The notes under the pieces were generated by a model. That model was not told where the DNA came from. It made no database searches and saw only the letters and a program-made list of their open reading frames with translations. Both the position numbers and the translations under genes were made by a program. From positions 1 to 64,000 of the forward strand of contig CALDGQ010000117.1 in the NCBI GenBank assembly GCA_937941765.1: a DNA stretch of 64,000 nucleotides. Reading direction: 5' to 3'. The DNA is from an uncultured Saprospiraceae bacterium (GTDB taxonomy: Bacteria; Bacteroidota; Bacteroidia; Chitinophagales; Saprospiraceae). The first letter of the stretch is position 1. Every line of letters starts with the position of its first letter. Below are positions 1 through 8,634 of this stretch, in pieces.

Positions 1-366
1 AGATTGCTTACCACAAAACTGCGCATAGTTTGTAGACACAAAAAAGAAGAGAAAGAAAAAGATATGTAGAAGTTTATAATTCAAGCGTTTTGTGTCAAAT
101 TTCCTTGTGAGTTTCCTGATTCAGGTGTTGAATAAGATGAATTTCCTTGTAAGCGACATTTTGGAAAAATAGTTCGTGCTAAAAAATAGGTGTTTCGTAA
201 GGAAAAACCATGCACTGGTGGCTTTTTTTCCTTTTAATGTTGACTAAGTTTTATATTCACATGTAAGATAGAATATTTACAAGGCTGTTTAAAACAATCA
301 AATGAAAAGTAATTTTTATTGATAGATTGTTTAATCCCATACTATTAAACACAAAAACGCCTTCAA
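1..366. other. Gene-free left edge with one possible terminator
   Basis: No convincing coding region is visible. At about 199-233 a hairpin pairs AAGGAAAAACCA with TGG...TTTTTTTCCTT around the loop TGCAC and runs into a T tract. It could end a gene lying left of the window, but the stem is mostly A-T, so this is weak. The rest is AT-rich spacer before the LytTR gene. Confidence 0.35.
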
Positions 367-762
367 ATGACATTACTCAAATCCTTACTTTCTGATTCTA
401 AACTTCATTTAGAACAACAACTCACTTACAAAAGCTTCTTTTTTGTTAAAAAGAACAATAGAAATATCAAAATAAATATTGAAGATGTCCTTTGGGTTAA
501 AGCAGATGGCGCTTCAGTTGAGATTACCCATGTCAATGGAAGTGTGATTACTTATGCCAACTTGGGAAGTTTTGAAAAACAAATTCAACATCCTGATTTG
601 ATGAGGGTTCATCGATCATACATTGTCAATTTGACCAAAGTAGATTCTTATGATGACCAATTTTTGTACGTTAATTGCAGTAAAAAGGAAACGAAAATAC
701 CTATCAGTAGAACCTATAGAAAAGAAGCTTTAAAATCTTTCAAACAATTAAGAGCAGATTAG
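367..762 (+). CDS. LytTR-domain DNA-binding regulator without receiver domain
   Basis: A 131-residue protein that is essentially one LytTR DNA-binding domain. Landmarks are FFFVKK (24-29), VLWVKADGAS (41-50), the core RVHRSYIVNL (80-89) and IPISRTYRKE (111-120). LytTR domains bind direct repeats in promoters and usually sit behind a phosphorylated receiver domain. Here the first 20 residues are too short for a receiver, so control would have to come from abundance, a partner, or another signal. It is a single-gene unit; the next gene starts 150 bases downstream after a weak hairpin. The targets cannot be told from the sequence. The domain call is firm and the role is inferred. Confidence 0.85.
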   Translation: MTLLKSLLSDSKLHLEQQLTYKSFFFVKKNNRNIKINIEDVLWVKADGASVEITHVNGSVITYANLGSFEKQIQHPDLMRVHRSYIVNLTKVDSYDDQFLYVNCSKKETKIPISRTYRKEALKSFKQLRAD

Positions 763-902
763 AGAATATTACAGTTTGCTAATAATGAAAACCCTTTGAA
801 AGCCAATTAAACGGTCAGATTACTGTAAAGTGATTTGGCTGTTTTTCATTAGGACTCATTCAATCATTTGCATTGAAAGGATAGCTTTTCAGATGTTCTT
901 AC

Positions 903-910
903 TACATTTG
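903..910 (+). promoter_or_regulatory. Bacteroidota -7 box of the DUF368 gene
   Basis: TACATTTG is an exact match to the TAnnTTTG -7 consensus and ends only 4 bases before the ATG at 915. No well-spaced -33 TTTG is evident. If used, transcription would begin at or next to the start codon, giving a leaderless or nearly leaderless mRNA. Confidence 0.5.
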
Positions 911-914
911 CGAT

Positions 915-1934
915 ATGAAAAAATCTGACTTAATTGATACTGCAAAAGCAGATAAAATAAACCAGCATAGTGAAGTGTATAAGGGTGGCCCTGTTGGAAC
1001 GGCTGTCCGTGGAATGGCAATGGGAATGGCGGAGGTAATTCCAGGTGTTTCTGGTGGTACAATCGCTTTCATTACTGGTATTTATGAAAAATTACTCAAT
1101 ACCATAAAAGCTTTTAGTCCATCCTTACTTGGCGAGTTTAAAAACAATGGAATAAAAGGCATATGGAATGCCGTAAATGGAAATTTCTTACTTTTCCTAC
1201 TTGGTGGAATGGTTGGGGGAGTCGTAGTAGGGGTATTTGGAATAACATATTTATTAGAAACTTATCCTCCAGCCGTGTGGGCTTTTTTCTTCGGCCTTAT
1301 AGTCGCATCAGCAATCTACATCGGAAGACAAATCAGTAAATGGACAATTTCGGAAATAGTTTGTTTGATTATAGGTGCGCTTGTTGCCTATGGAATTACA
1401 GTGATCACACCTTCCAATGGTTCTGAATCATTACCATTTGTATTTTTGTCTGGTGCCATTGCGATCTCAGCACTGATACTGCCAGGTATTTCGGGTTCTT
1501 TCATTTTACTATTGATGGGAATGTACACCTTTATTATCAGTGATACTCTGAGGCCTGCATTGACCACATTGGCACCTGATAAATTATTAACGTTGGGTGT
1601 TTTCGCACTTGGATGTATAGTAGGTTTAATGAGTTTGTCACGAGTCCTTTCCTGGACTTTCAAAAATTACCGAAATATCACCTTAGCAACCTTAACAGGA
1701 TTTATGATAGGGTCGCTCAATAAAATCTGGCCGTGGCGAAATCCAACAGAATGGTTACGTGATGCTACAGGAAAAATAATATTGGATGATGATGGTAGTA
1801 AGAAAAAAATATTGATGGAAGAAAATGTTTTTCCTGCTGGCTATAATGGAGATCCGATGACGATTGCAGTAATCGTGATGTTAATCTTAGGATTCATTTC
1901 CGTTTTTCTTATTGAGAAATTAGGGAAGCACTAA
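915..1934 (+). CDS. DUF368 membrane protein, polyprenyl-phosphate translocase family
   Basis: A 339-residue polytopic membrane protein of the DUF368 family, members of which (PopT) were shown to return undecaprenyl phosphate across the cytoplasmic membrane for reuse in envelope synthesis. The family motif GMAEVIPGVSGGTIAFITG lies at residues 37-55. A second related stretch, ALILPGISGSFILLLMGMY, lies near 186-204, so the protein appears to be built from two repeated halves, as in DedA-like and other inverted-repeat carriers. A hydrophilic segment near 270-313 (rich in Trp, Asp and Lys) interrupts the last membrane helices. The stop codon overlaps the aroE start by one base (TAATG), which implies translational coupling. 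Family call is strong; the substrate is carried over from characterised relatives. Confidence 0.85.
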   Translation: MKKSDLIDTAKADKINQHSEVYKGGPVGTAVRGMAMGMAEVIPGVSGGTIAFITGIYEKLLNTIKAFSPSLLGEFKNNGIKGIWNAVNGNFLLFLLGGMVGGVVVGVFGITYLLETYPPAVWAFFFGLIVASAIYIGRQISKWTISEIVCLIIGALVAYGITVITPSNGSESLPFVFLSGAIAISALILPGISGSFILLLMGMYTFIISDTLRPALTTLAPDKLLTLGVFALGCIVGLMSLSRVLSWTFKNYRNITLATLTGFMIGSLNKIWPWRNPTEWLRDATGKIILDDDGSKKKILMEENVFPAGYNGDPMTIAVIVMLILGFISVFLIEKLGKH

Positions 1935-2689
1935 TGTCGGAAATAAAAAAATTATACGGTCTAATTGGTTATCCATTAGGACATTCTTTTTCTAAAAAAT
2001 ATTTTGCTAAAAAATTCGAAAAAGAGAAAATAGCTGATAGTCGTTATGAAAACTTCCCATTGGCGAATATTGATTTATTCCCAGATTTATTAAAAAGCCA
2101 TCCCAATCTTGCAGGGCTCAATGTCACGATCCCTTACAAAGAAAAAATAATTCCTTTTTTGGACAAACTCAATGCGCCCGCAAAGGCAGTAGGAGCTGTG
2201 AATACCATCAAATTCAAGAACGGTAAATTGATCGGTTACAATACAGATATCATTGGATTTGATATCGCTTTAAAAGACATGATGACGAACAGCGGTATTA
2301 TTCCTAAAGCTGCTTTAATACTGGGAACAGGAGGCGCAGCAAAAGCTATTGCCTATGTTTTAACTAAAAATCAAATCTCATTTGAGTACGTTTCCAGAAA
2401 AAGTGGCCCCAATAAGTTGACTTACGAGCAATTGGATCGTCCTAAAATGGAGGAAATTCAATTGATTGTCAACACAACTCCATTAGGTACTGCTCCGGTG
2501 ACACACCGTTGTCCGCCATTATCTTATAACCATTTGAGCGATAAACATTTATTGTTTGATCTTGTTTACAATCCTGAAAAAACTGTATTTTTGAAAATGG
2601 GAGTATCCCAAAAAAGTGTAATCAAAAATGGTTTTCAGATGTTGGAACTACAAGCAGAAGCCTCTTACAAAATCTGGCAACTGCCATGA
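1934..2689 (+). CDS. aroE: Shikimate dehydrogenase
   Basis: NADP-dependent reduction of 3-dehydroshikimate to shikimate in the chorismate pathway (cytoplasm). The 251-residue protein is slightly shorter than E. coli AroE. It shows the shikimate-binding segment GYPLGHSFS (12-20), the catalytic lysine K69 in NVTIPYK, the substrate Asp in GYNTDIIGF (101-109), the Rossmann glycine loop LGTGGAAKA (130-138) and NTTPLGT near 181-187. The start is the ATG overlapping the upstream stop by one base, and proline dehydrogenase follows after 26 bases, so the three genes probably form one transcript. The cofactor loop lacks an obvious quinate/NAD signature, so AroE is preferred over YdiB. Confidence 0.95.
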   Translation: MSEIKKLYGLIGYPLGHSFSKKYFAKKFEKEKIADSRYENFPLANIDLFPDLLKSHPNLAGLNVTIPYKEKIIPFLDKLNAPAKAVGAVNTIKFKNGKLIGYNTDIIGFDIALKDMMTNSGIIPKAALILGTGGAAKAIAYVLTKNQISFEYVSRKSGPNKLTYEQLDRPKMEEIQLIVNTTPLGTAPVTHRCPPLSYNHLSDKHLLFDLVYNPEKTVFLKMGVSQKSVIKNGFQMLELQAEASYKIWQLP

Positions 2690-2715
2690 AGAAGTTAAAT
2701 ACACACAACTAAAGT

Positions 2716-3912
2716 ATGGAGAATACTATGACAAAACTTGCGCAAGTTAGCTTTTCAAATAGCGAAGTAGCTTTCGCTTATAAATCCGATAAGGAACTGA
2801 AACATGCAGCCCGCATCTTTAAAATGATGAACAAAAAGTGGCTGGTGAACAGTGGTTCCAAAGTAGGTTTAGCAGCGTTCAAATTACGACTTCCATTAGT
2901 AAATAATCTTGTCAAATCCACGGTATTCGACCTTTTTGTTGGAGGTCAAACGCTATTGGAATGTCAGTCTACCATCGATAAATTATTCAAATTCAACGTG
3001 CAGACCATACTAGATTATGGTGCAGAAGCAAAGGTTTCAGAATTGGATTTCAACAAAACCATGAATGAGACGATTCGTGCAATTGAATTTGCAAATACCA
3101 ATTCAAGTACACCTATCATCAGTACAAAAATTACTGGTTTAGGACGTTTTGGATTGTTGGAATCGCTACAAAATAAAGTTCCATTCACGAGTATTACCCG
3201 ATTGGAATATCGCAATATTTTGAAAAGACTAGATACGATTTGTTATACCGCTCATGCTAAAAATGTTGGTGTTTATTTTGATGCAGAAGAAACCTGGATA
3301 CAAGATATTATCGACCATTTAGTTCGAGTGATGATGAAAAGATACAATAAAGAAAAGGTGATTGTCTACAACACTTTTCAGATGTATCGAAAAGACCGTT
3401 TGCAGTATTTAATTGATTCCCACCAATTAGCCCAAAAAGATGGCTACTTGCTTGGTGCTAAAATAGTAAGAGGTGCTTACATGGAAAAAGAACGTGCACG
3501 TGCTGCTACTTTGAAAATTAAATCACCTATTAATGAGACCAAAGCTGCAACGGATGATATGTACAATACAGCCATTAAGTTTTGTGTAGAGAATTATAAA
3601 GAGATCTCATTTTGTAACGCCACGCATAATGCGCACAGTAATATGTTATTGGTTGAATTAATTCAGAAAAAAGGAATTGATCCAACACATTCACATGTTT
3701 CATTTTGTCAACTCTATGGTATGAGTGACAACATTTCTTTTAATTTGGCCAATGCTGGTTTTAATGTCGCCAAATATGTTCCTTATGGTCAAGTTGAAGA
3801 AGTGATGCCTTATCTGATTCGTCGTGCACAGGAAAATTCTGCAGTTGCAGGTGAAATGAGTCGGGAGTACAAGCAAGTGATGGATGAGGTGAAAAGGCGA
3901 GGGTTGCGGTAG
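2716..3912 (+). CDS. Proline dehydrogenase (monofunctional)
   Basis: FAD-dependent oxidation of proline to pyrroline-5-carboxylate, feeding electrons to the quinone pool. The 398-residue protein matches stand-alone bacterial and mitochondrial-type PRODH rather than bifunctional PutA. Visible motifs are LGAKIVRGAYMEKER (about 246-260), CNATHNAHS, SFCQLYGMSD and the C-terminal substrate and FAD signature VPYGQVEEVMPYLIRRAQEN (355-374), whose paired Arg bind the proline carboxylate. No P5C dehydrogenase gene is adjacent, so the second step must be encoded elsewhere. An internal ATG four codons in (MTKLAQ) is an alternative start. It follows aroE by 26 bases. Confidence 0.93.
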   Translation: MENTMTKLAQVSFSNSEVAFAYKSDKELKHAARIFKMMNKKWLVNSGSKVGLAAFKLRLPLVNNLVKSTVFDLFVGGQTLLECQSTIDKLFKFNVQTILDYGAEAKVSELDFNKTMNETIRAIEFANTNSSTPIISTKITGLGRFGLLESLQNKVPFTSITRLEYRNILKRLDTICYTAHAKNVGVYFDAEETWIQDIIDHLVRVMMKRYNKEKVIVYNTFQMYRKDRLQYLIDSHQLAQKDGYLLGAKIVRGAYMEKERARAATLKIKSPINETKAATDDMYNTAIKFCVENYKEISFCNATHNAHSNMLLVELIQKKGIDPTHSHVSFCQLYGMSDNISFNLANAGFNVAKYVPYGQVEEVMPYLIRRAQENSAVAGEMSREYKQVMDEVKRRGLR

Positions 3913-4030
3913 AGAAATTGAACAGTAAAATATTCGAAGTGAATGCGAATTGGAGCTCGTGAGGCTATACAAAAGCACAATATTCGATATTATTTAATGA
4001 ACTTTCAATCCATTCATCCGTTCTAATTCT

Positions 4031-5062
4031 ATGTTTAATTTACAAAAATATTGGGATTCATTCATAAATGGCTATGTCGGTTATGGAAGCTACCTTTGGT
4101 CTGAAATAACCAATCCATCATTGACCAATTATTTTTATTGGTTGCTAATCGTCTCCATATTTTTCTTTTTTGTAGAAGTAGTGACTCCTTGGCGTAAGGA
4201 CCAACCAATCTTACGAAAAGATTTCTGGATGGATTTCTTTTACATGTTTTTCAACTTCTTTTTATTTTCTCTCATCATATATAACGCAGCTTCTAGTGTC
4301 ATCGTCGACTTGTTCAACGACATCATTTTGTATATTACAAATTTTAATTTGCAAGATCAAAATCCAATGAAATATTGGCCAATGTGGGCGATATTGATTA
4401 CGGGTTTTCTGGTACGAGATTTTGTGCAATGGTGGGTGCATCGATTGTTGCATCGTTTTCCTTTTTTATGGGAATTTCACAAAGTACATCATTCGGTTGA
4501 AGAGATGGGATTTGCGGCACACTTGAGATATCACTGGATGGAGAATGTGGTGTATCGGACCTTAGAATATATTCCACTGGCATTGATGGGAATTGGGCTT
4601 CATGATTTTTTCGTCATCCATATTTTTACATTGGCAGTAGGACATTACAATCATTCAAATATTACAGTAGATGGAAAAGTAACTGGAGGCGTCCTTGGAT
4701 TCTTAATTGGGATTGCGATGGGATTCAGTATTTTCGACATCCATTTATTTGATTCATTGAATCTTCTACCAAAATTTGGAGTGGTTGGTATTTGTACAAT
4801 TTTGGGGTCTGTTTTGTTAGGACCTGTTATGAAATATCTTTTCAATTCTCCTGAAATGCATATTTGGCATCATTCCTACGAGTTGCCAGAAGATAGACAA
4901 AGTGGAATTAATTTCGGATTGACATTGGCAATTTGGGACTATATATTTGGAACTGCTCACATTCCATTTGAAGGAAGAGATATCAAGTTGGGATTTCCAG
5001 AAATGGAAAATTACCCTAAAGATTTTATAACACAGAATTTACATATGAGGAAGAAAGATTAG
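4031..5062 (+). CDS. Sterol desaturase / fatty acid hydroxylase family membrane protein
   Basis: A 343-residue integral membrane di-iron enzyme. After three or four N-terminal hydrophobic helices come the histidine boxes of the superfamily: H137RLLH141, H150KVHH154, a central NHSN near 208 and H277IWHH281. These ligate two irons and support O2-dependent hydroxylation or desaturation of a lipid. Bacterial members act on hopanoid, carotenoid or fatty-acid and ether-lipid substrates; nothing here identifies which. It stands 118 bases after the proline dehydrogenase with no clear terminator between, so co-transcription is possible. Family confidence is high, substrate unknown. Confidence 0.88.
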   Translation: MFNLQKYWDSFINGYVGYGSYLWSEITNPSLTNYFYWLLIVSIFFFFVEVVTPWRKDQPILRKDFWMDFFYMFFNFFLFSLIIYNAASSVIVDLFNDIILYITNFNLQDQNPMKYWPMWAILITGFLVRDFVQWWVHRLLHRFPFLWEFHKVHHSVEEMGFAAHLRYHWMENVVYRTLEYIPLALMGIGLHDFFVIHIFTLAVGHYNHSNITVDGKVTGGVLGFLIGIAMGFSIFDIHLFDSLNLLPKFGVVGICTILGSVLLGPVMKYLFNSPEMHIWHHSYELPEDRQSGINFGLTLAIWDYIFGTAHIPFEGRDIKLGFPEMENYPKDFITQNLHMRKKD

Positions 5063-5189
5063 TTTCGACATTTTTGATATGGTATTCAAAATGTTACAAT
5101 ATTATCTTAAATAAACAATCAGTAGGATTTTCTTCGTTAAAAAATAAAATCATTCTTGATTATTAACTTACTAGAGTTGGATAAAGAAT

Positions 5190-5858
5190 TTATTTAAACT
5201 TCCCAAGCAACGACATAATTAAAAGCAAGAATCCGGTTCCAAGACCAGTAACCACGCTTATCAAAGACATTCCTTTCCAACGATTATTGTTTTTTCGTAA
5301 TAATTTTCTGGTAACCAATGCCAGTAGAACACCACTCATAATCATAATCAATCCAAAAATAATATTAACCCAAATAGAGGCACCGAGTCCACCTAAAGTG
5401 AGCACCAAACCAAGAATCACAGCAGGGTGCGTTTTAGCTTCAGTTATATTTAGTGCTGCCTTGATTTTTTGAATCGGTTGTTTGAAATAAACTTCCTTTC
5501 CATCGGTTGAAGTGACACTTTCTATTTGATCTAAATTGACCTCATTGATTTCATCAGAAGTGCAATTCTTATAAGCAATAGAAGTGTCCGTAATCATTAC
5601 TTGATATCCTTTGTGAACCTGTCGATTCTTCAAATTGATGTTCAAGCATTTCTTTAGATCAGGCGGAAATACCGTGTTATTGTCTAGCTTTTTTAATTTC
5701 TTTGCGACCCAAACGTCGAGAAGCCGTTCTTTTAATGTACGCTTTTGCGTATTGTTTTCTTTTATAGAAATAGATGCTGTCGAAGAATGCACGGCATTTG
5801 CCTGGTGAAATGAACTTGTTAATAAGCATATAACGATAAATATGTTTTTGATAGACAT
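5190..5858 (-). CDS. Secreted-signal membrane protein of unknown function
   Basis: A 222-residue protein I do not recognise. It has a signal peptide (residues 1-22, ending QANA), a Lys- and Asn-rich extracytoplasmic segment to about 140, then two hydrophobic segments, AVILGLVLTLGGLGASIWV and a following stretch around 165-180, with a last helix near residues 195-217 separated by basic residues (RKLLRKNNNR). The topology suggests an envelope protein with C-terminal membrane anchors. It is convergent with the sterol-desaturase-like gene, and the large gene-free stretch lies upstream of its start. Confidence 0.65.
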   Translation of the reverse strand: MSIKNIFIVICLLTSSFHQANAVHSSTASISIKENNTQKRTLKERLLDVWVAKKLKKLDNNTVFPPDLKKCLNINLKNRQVHKGYQVMITDTSIAYKNCTSDEINEVNLDQIESVTSTDGKEVYFKQPIQKIKAALNITEAKTHPAVILGLVLTLGGLGASIWVNIIFGLIMIMSGVLLALVTRKLLRKNNNRWKGMSLISVVTGLGTGFLLLIMSLLGKFK

Positions 5859-6830
5859 GAGATCATTTGGTCTTTAAGATGATGGATTAATTTCATTTGG
5901 AGTTATTTATAAGATGAGAACTTATCGGGCGTAATGAAATACCCCGATGAGGTTAAATGTTGAAAATTAGGCGTGTGGCGAAATTATATTTTGCAGTATT
6001 ACTACTTTATTTCTAAATCAAATTATATATTTTGTGAATATCTTGTTGTAATTTGTAAGATAACTTGATGAAAATCTGTAATCCATTACCTTGTTAAAGT
6101 TCTTTCGAAAAGTTCGAAATATGATAATCGGGCAACCCTACATATTTTTGATGATCGATATCATTTAATTGAAAATAGAAATGTTTTTGGTACCAGAAAA
6201 TGTTTTTTAGAATTTGAGGATCAGTAAAATGATTGCGAATTTTACTAAAAGTGAAAATAATTTGAGACCATCTATATTAGTCAGAAGTAAGTTAATTGAC
6301 TGATTATCAAATTGTTGGCAATGTAAAATAAAGTGACAATGACAGCAGTTTAGCCTTCTTTGATCGAAAAACGAGGTGTGCTATTATTACAACAATTAAA
6401 ATACGAGCTATCCAGATGTTGATAATGAGTAACTGGTTAGAATTTCAGGATTGGCATTATACAGTTTAGTGGAAAAAGTTTTAAAATCCGTTAAGAAATG
6501 AAAACTGTTAGAGCAAAACGGATTTCACATCAGAAACTTGCCTGTACACATAGCAAAGCATTTAAAGGTGAAAAAGAAATGTTAGGCGAGTTTTTTCATT
6601 TTAGGATTTTAAAACTTTTGGAGCGTTAAAAACTGTATAAAGCCAGGATTTTTTGAATACTTTTTCATCGGGAAAAAGTATTGCCAGTCTGGCGAGGACA
6701 AAGTAAAATTAATGAATTAAGACTAAGCACATTCCACGAAATTTAATAAATTCTTATTACTTCTGAATACCCCCAATGCACCTTTTTAAACTATTAAAGT
6801 AATTAATTAATTATTTAAAGGCAAAAATTC
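5859..6830. other. Gene-free 972-bp stretch containing a 16-bp inverted repeat
   Basis: This is the longest intergenic stretch in the window. All frames are broken by stops and no frame shows a recognisable remnant. The only clear structure is a perfect 16-bp inverted repeat, AAAAGTTTTAAAATCC at 6474-6489 and its complement at 6604-6619, enclosing 114 bases with a 43-codon reading frame (6498-6629) of no apparent similarity. It could be a decayed element or the untranslated and promoter region between the flanking minus-strand genes. Confidence 0.5.
6474..6619. repeat. 146-bp unit bounded by perfect 16-bp inverted repeats
   Basis: The arms at 6474-6489 and 6604-6619 are exact reverse complements. 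The size and arrangement resemble a miniature inverted-repeat element, but no target duplication is obvious and there is no second copy in the window. A long RNA hairpin is an alternative reading. Confidence 0.45.
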
Positions 6831-7712
6831 CTAGACATACAACCCACTACTCAAATACCGATCCCCACGATCACAAACAATAAAAACCACAACTCCGGAT
6901 TCCAATTGCTTTACTACTTCCAGTGCACAAAACAATGCACCTCCAGAAGACATCCCAGCCATAATACCTTCCTCACTTGCCAATAATCTAGAATGCGCAA
7001 TCGCATCTTCTCGACTCACATAAATGATTTTATCCACTTTATCTGCTTGATAGATACCTGGCAAAAATTCTGGAGACCATTTACGTATTCCAGGAATTCT
7101 ACTTCCTTCAGTAGGTTGTGCACCTACGATTTTAATATGACTGTTTTGACTTTTAAGATAGGTCGAAGTTCCAGTTATGGTTCCAGTTGTACCCATTGAA
7201 GAAACAAAATGAGTAACCATTCCATCTGTATCTTTCCAAATTTCAGGACCCGTAGTCTCTATATGCGCACGTCTATTGTTAGGATTATTGAATTGATCCA
7301 AAATAATGTATCCTTTTTTATCAGCTTCTTCTTGTGCCCATTGTCTAGAATATTCAATTGTTTTTTCTTCGGGAGTTAACACTACTTCGGCACCATATGC
7401 TTTCATGGTTTTGACTCGCTCAGGTGTAGCATTGGACGGCATAACTAGTATGATCTTGATGCCATAAACAGATGCGATCATGGCCAAAGCAATACCGGTG
7501 TTTCCGCTCGTTGCTTCTATTATGGTGTCATCGAGCGTTATTGTTTTATCTTCCAACGCAGATTTTATCATATAATAGGCTGCACGATCCTTGACACTGC
7601 CTCCAGGATTTTGACCTTCAAGTTTTGCATACAACTTTACGTTAGGATTGGGATTAATTTTATCCAATAAGACAAGTGGTGTATTACCAATCAGACTTTC
7701 TAAATTTTTCAT
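6831..7712 (-). CDS. cysM: Cysteine synthase (O-acetylserine sulfhydrylase, CysM type)
   Basis: PLP enzyme making cysteine from O-acetylserine and a sulfur donor. The 293-residue protein has the PLP lysine K41 in NPGGSVKDRAAYYM (35-48), the substrate loop TSGNTGIAL (68-76), the glycine-rich phosphate loop GTTGTITG and the late motif SSGGALFCALE. The short length and the NPGGSVKDR sequence favour CysM over CysK, so thiosulfate could also be a substrate, though this is by analogy. Its ATG overlaps the stop of the serine acetyltransferase gene (ATGA), so the two steps of cysteine synthesis are translationally coupled. The stop lies 4 bases inside a T- and A-rich spacer. Confidence 0.92.
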   Translation of the reverse strand: MKNLESLIGNTPLVLLDKINPNPNVKLYAKLEGQNPGGSVKDRAAYYMIKSALEDKTITLDDTIIEATSGNTGIALAMIASVYGIKIILVMPSNATPERVKTMKAYGAEVVLTPEEKTIEYSRQWAQEEADKKGYIILDQFNNPNNRRAHIETTGPEIWKDTDGMVTHFVSSMGTTGTITGTSTYLKSQNSHIKIVGAQPTEGSRIPGIRKWSPEFLPGIYQADKVDKIIYVSREDAIAHSRLLASEEGIMAGMSSGGALFCALEVVKQLESGVVVFIVCDRGDRYLSSGLYV

Positions 7713-8470
7713 GAAGATGAGTTTTGAGAATCGCTTTTGTTGGTGATGGTTCCTGAATTATTAAAATAAATTCTGGAGTTGGGTGAAACACTTTCTGTCA
7801 ACCATACATTTCCACCAATTATCGAATGATCTCCAATAACCGTATCACCTCCTAAAATAATGGCTTGTGCATAAATAATTACATGATTACCTATAGTGGG
7901 ATGTCTTTGCTCAACACAACTATTACGATCAGGTACACTCAATGCACCTAAAGTTACACCTTGATATATTTTGACCCAATCTCCGATGACGGTTGTTTCG
8001 CCAATAACAACGCCTGTTCCATGATCTATGCACAAATAATCACCAATCTTCGCACCTGGATGAATATCTATTCCAGTATCACCATGTGCATATTCTGTTA
8101 TAATTCTTGGTAATAAAGGGACTCCTTGATTCAATAAAAAATGTGCAATTCGATAACAAGCAGTAGCTTGAAAACCAGGGTAGGCTAGAATAATTTCGTT
8201 TTCACTTGTAGAAGCAGGATCACCTTGATAGGTCGCTTCTATATCTTTGACAAGTTGAGATCGTAGGGTAGGAATATTTTTAATAAAACTGGCAACGATT
8301 GCTTCGTTTTTATTTTTTGAAGATTCCAGGTTTCTTTCCAACAAATCTAACAATAAGAATTCTAAAGAATCCGCAACAGTACAAGTATTTGACTTTATTC
8401 CAATACGAACTGGAAATAGCATATCCAGTGTTTCGTCGATGAACTTATGTGTCTTCTTTTTTAAATTCAT
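7709..8470 (-). CDS. cysE: Serine O-acetyltransferase
   Basis: Transfers acetyl from acetyl-CoA to serine to form O-acetylserine, the substrate of the overlapping downstream gene. The 253-residue protein has an alpha-helical N-terminal half and a left-handed beta-helix C-terminal half with hexapeptide repeats from about residue 145: IHPGAKIGDYLCIDHGTGVV, with the catalytic His in the IDHGTGVV segment, then IGETTVIGDWVKIYQGVTLG. It is longer at the N terminus than the EpsC-type minimal enzymes and resembles other Bacteroidota homologues. A palindromic element separates it from the upstream cbs gene, and it overlaps cysM by 4 bases. Confidence 0.93.
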   Translation of the reverse strand: MNLKKKTHKFIDETLDMLFPVRIGIKSNTCTVADSLEFLLLDLLERNLESSKNKNEAIVASFIKNIPTLRSQLVKDIEATYQGDPASTSENEIILAYPGFQATACYRIAHFLLNQGVPLLPRIITEYAHGDTGIDIHPGAKIGDYLCIDHGTGVVIGETTVIGDWVKIYQGVTLGALSVPDRNSCVEQRHPTIGNHVIIYAQAIILGGDTVIGDHSIIGGNVWLTESVSPNSRIYFNNSGTITNKSDSQNSSS

Positions 8471-8540
8471 AAAGATTGGACCGTAAATTTGCTTAATCCT
8501 GCAAGAATGTAGGTAAGCGCTTGGTTCTTCTTTGGGATTT

Positions 8541-8630
8541 CTCTATTAAGATCGTTAAGAGATTAAGAAAAATTAAGTTCTAAAAAAATCCTAATTCCCC
8601 TTAATCTCTTAATGGACTTAATGGTAAAAG
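8541..8630. repeat. CTTAAT-word palindrome, copy 1 (family C)
   Basis: An imperfect palindrome of two arms (about 8541-8578 and 8590-8625). The right arm carries CTTAAT at 8600, 8608 and 8617 and closes with GGTAAAAG. The left arm carries the complement (ATTAAG, GTTAAG, ATTAAG). It lies between two co-directional minus-strand genes, cbs and cysE. A second copy lies at 24785-24870. Confidence 0.75.
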
Positions 8631-8634
8631 ATAC

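Noticed and set aside
6498..6629. 43-codon reading frame inside the inverted repeat at 6474-6619
   Set aside because: No recognisable motif, and it spans the repeat arm; I do not claim a gene.
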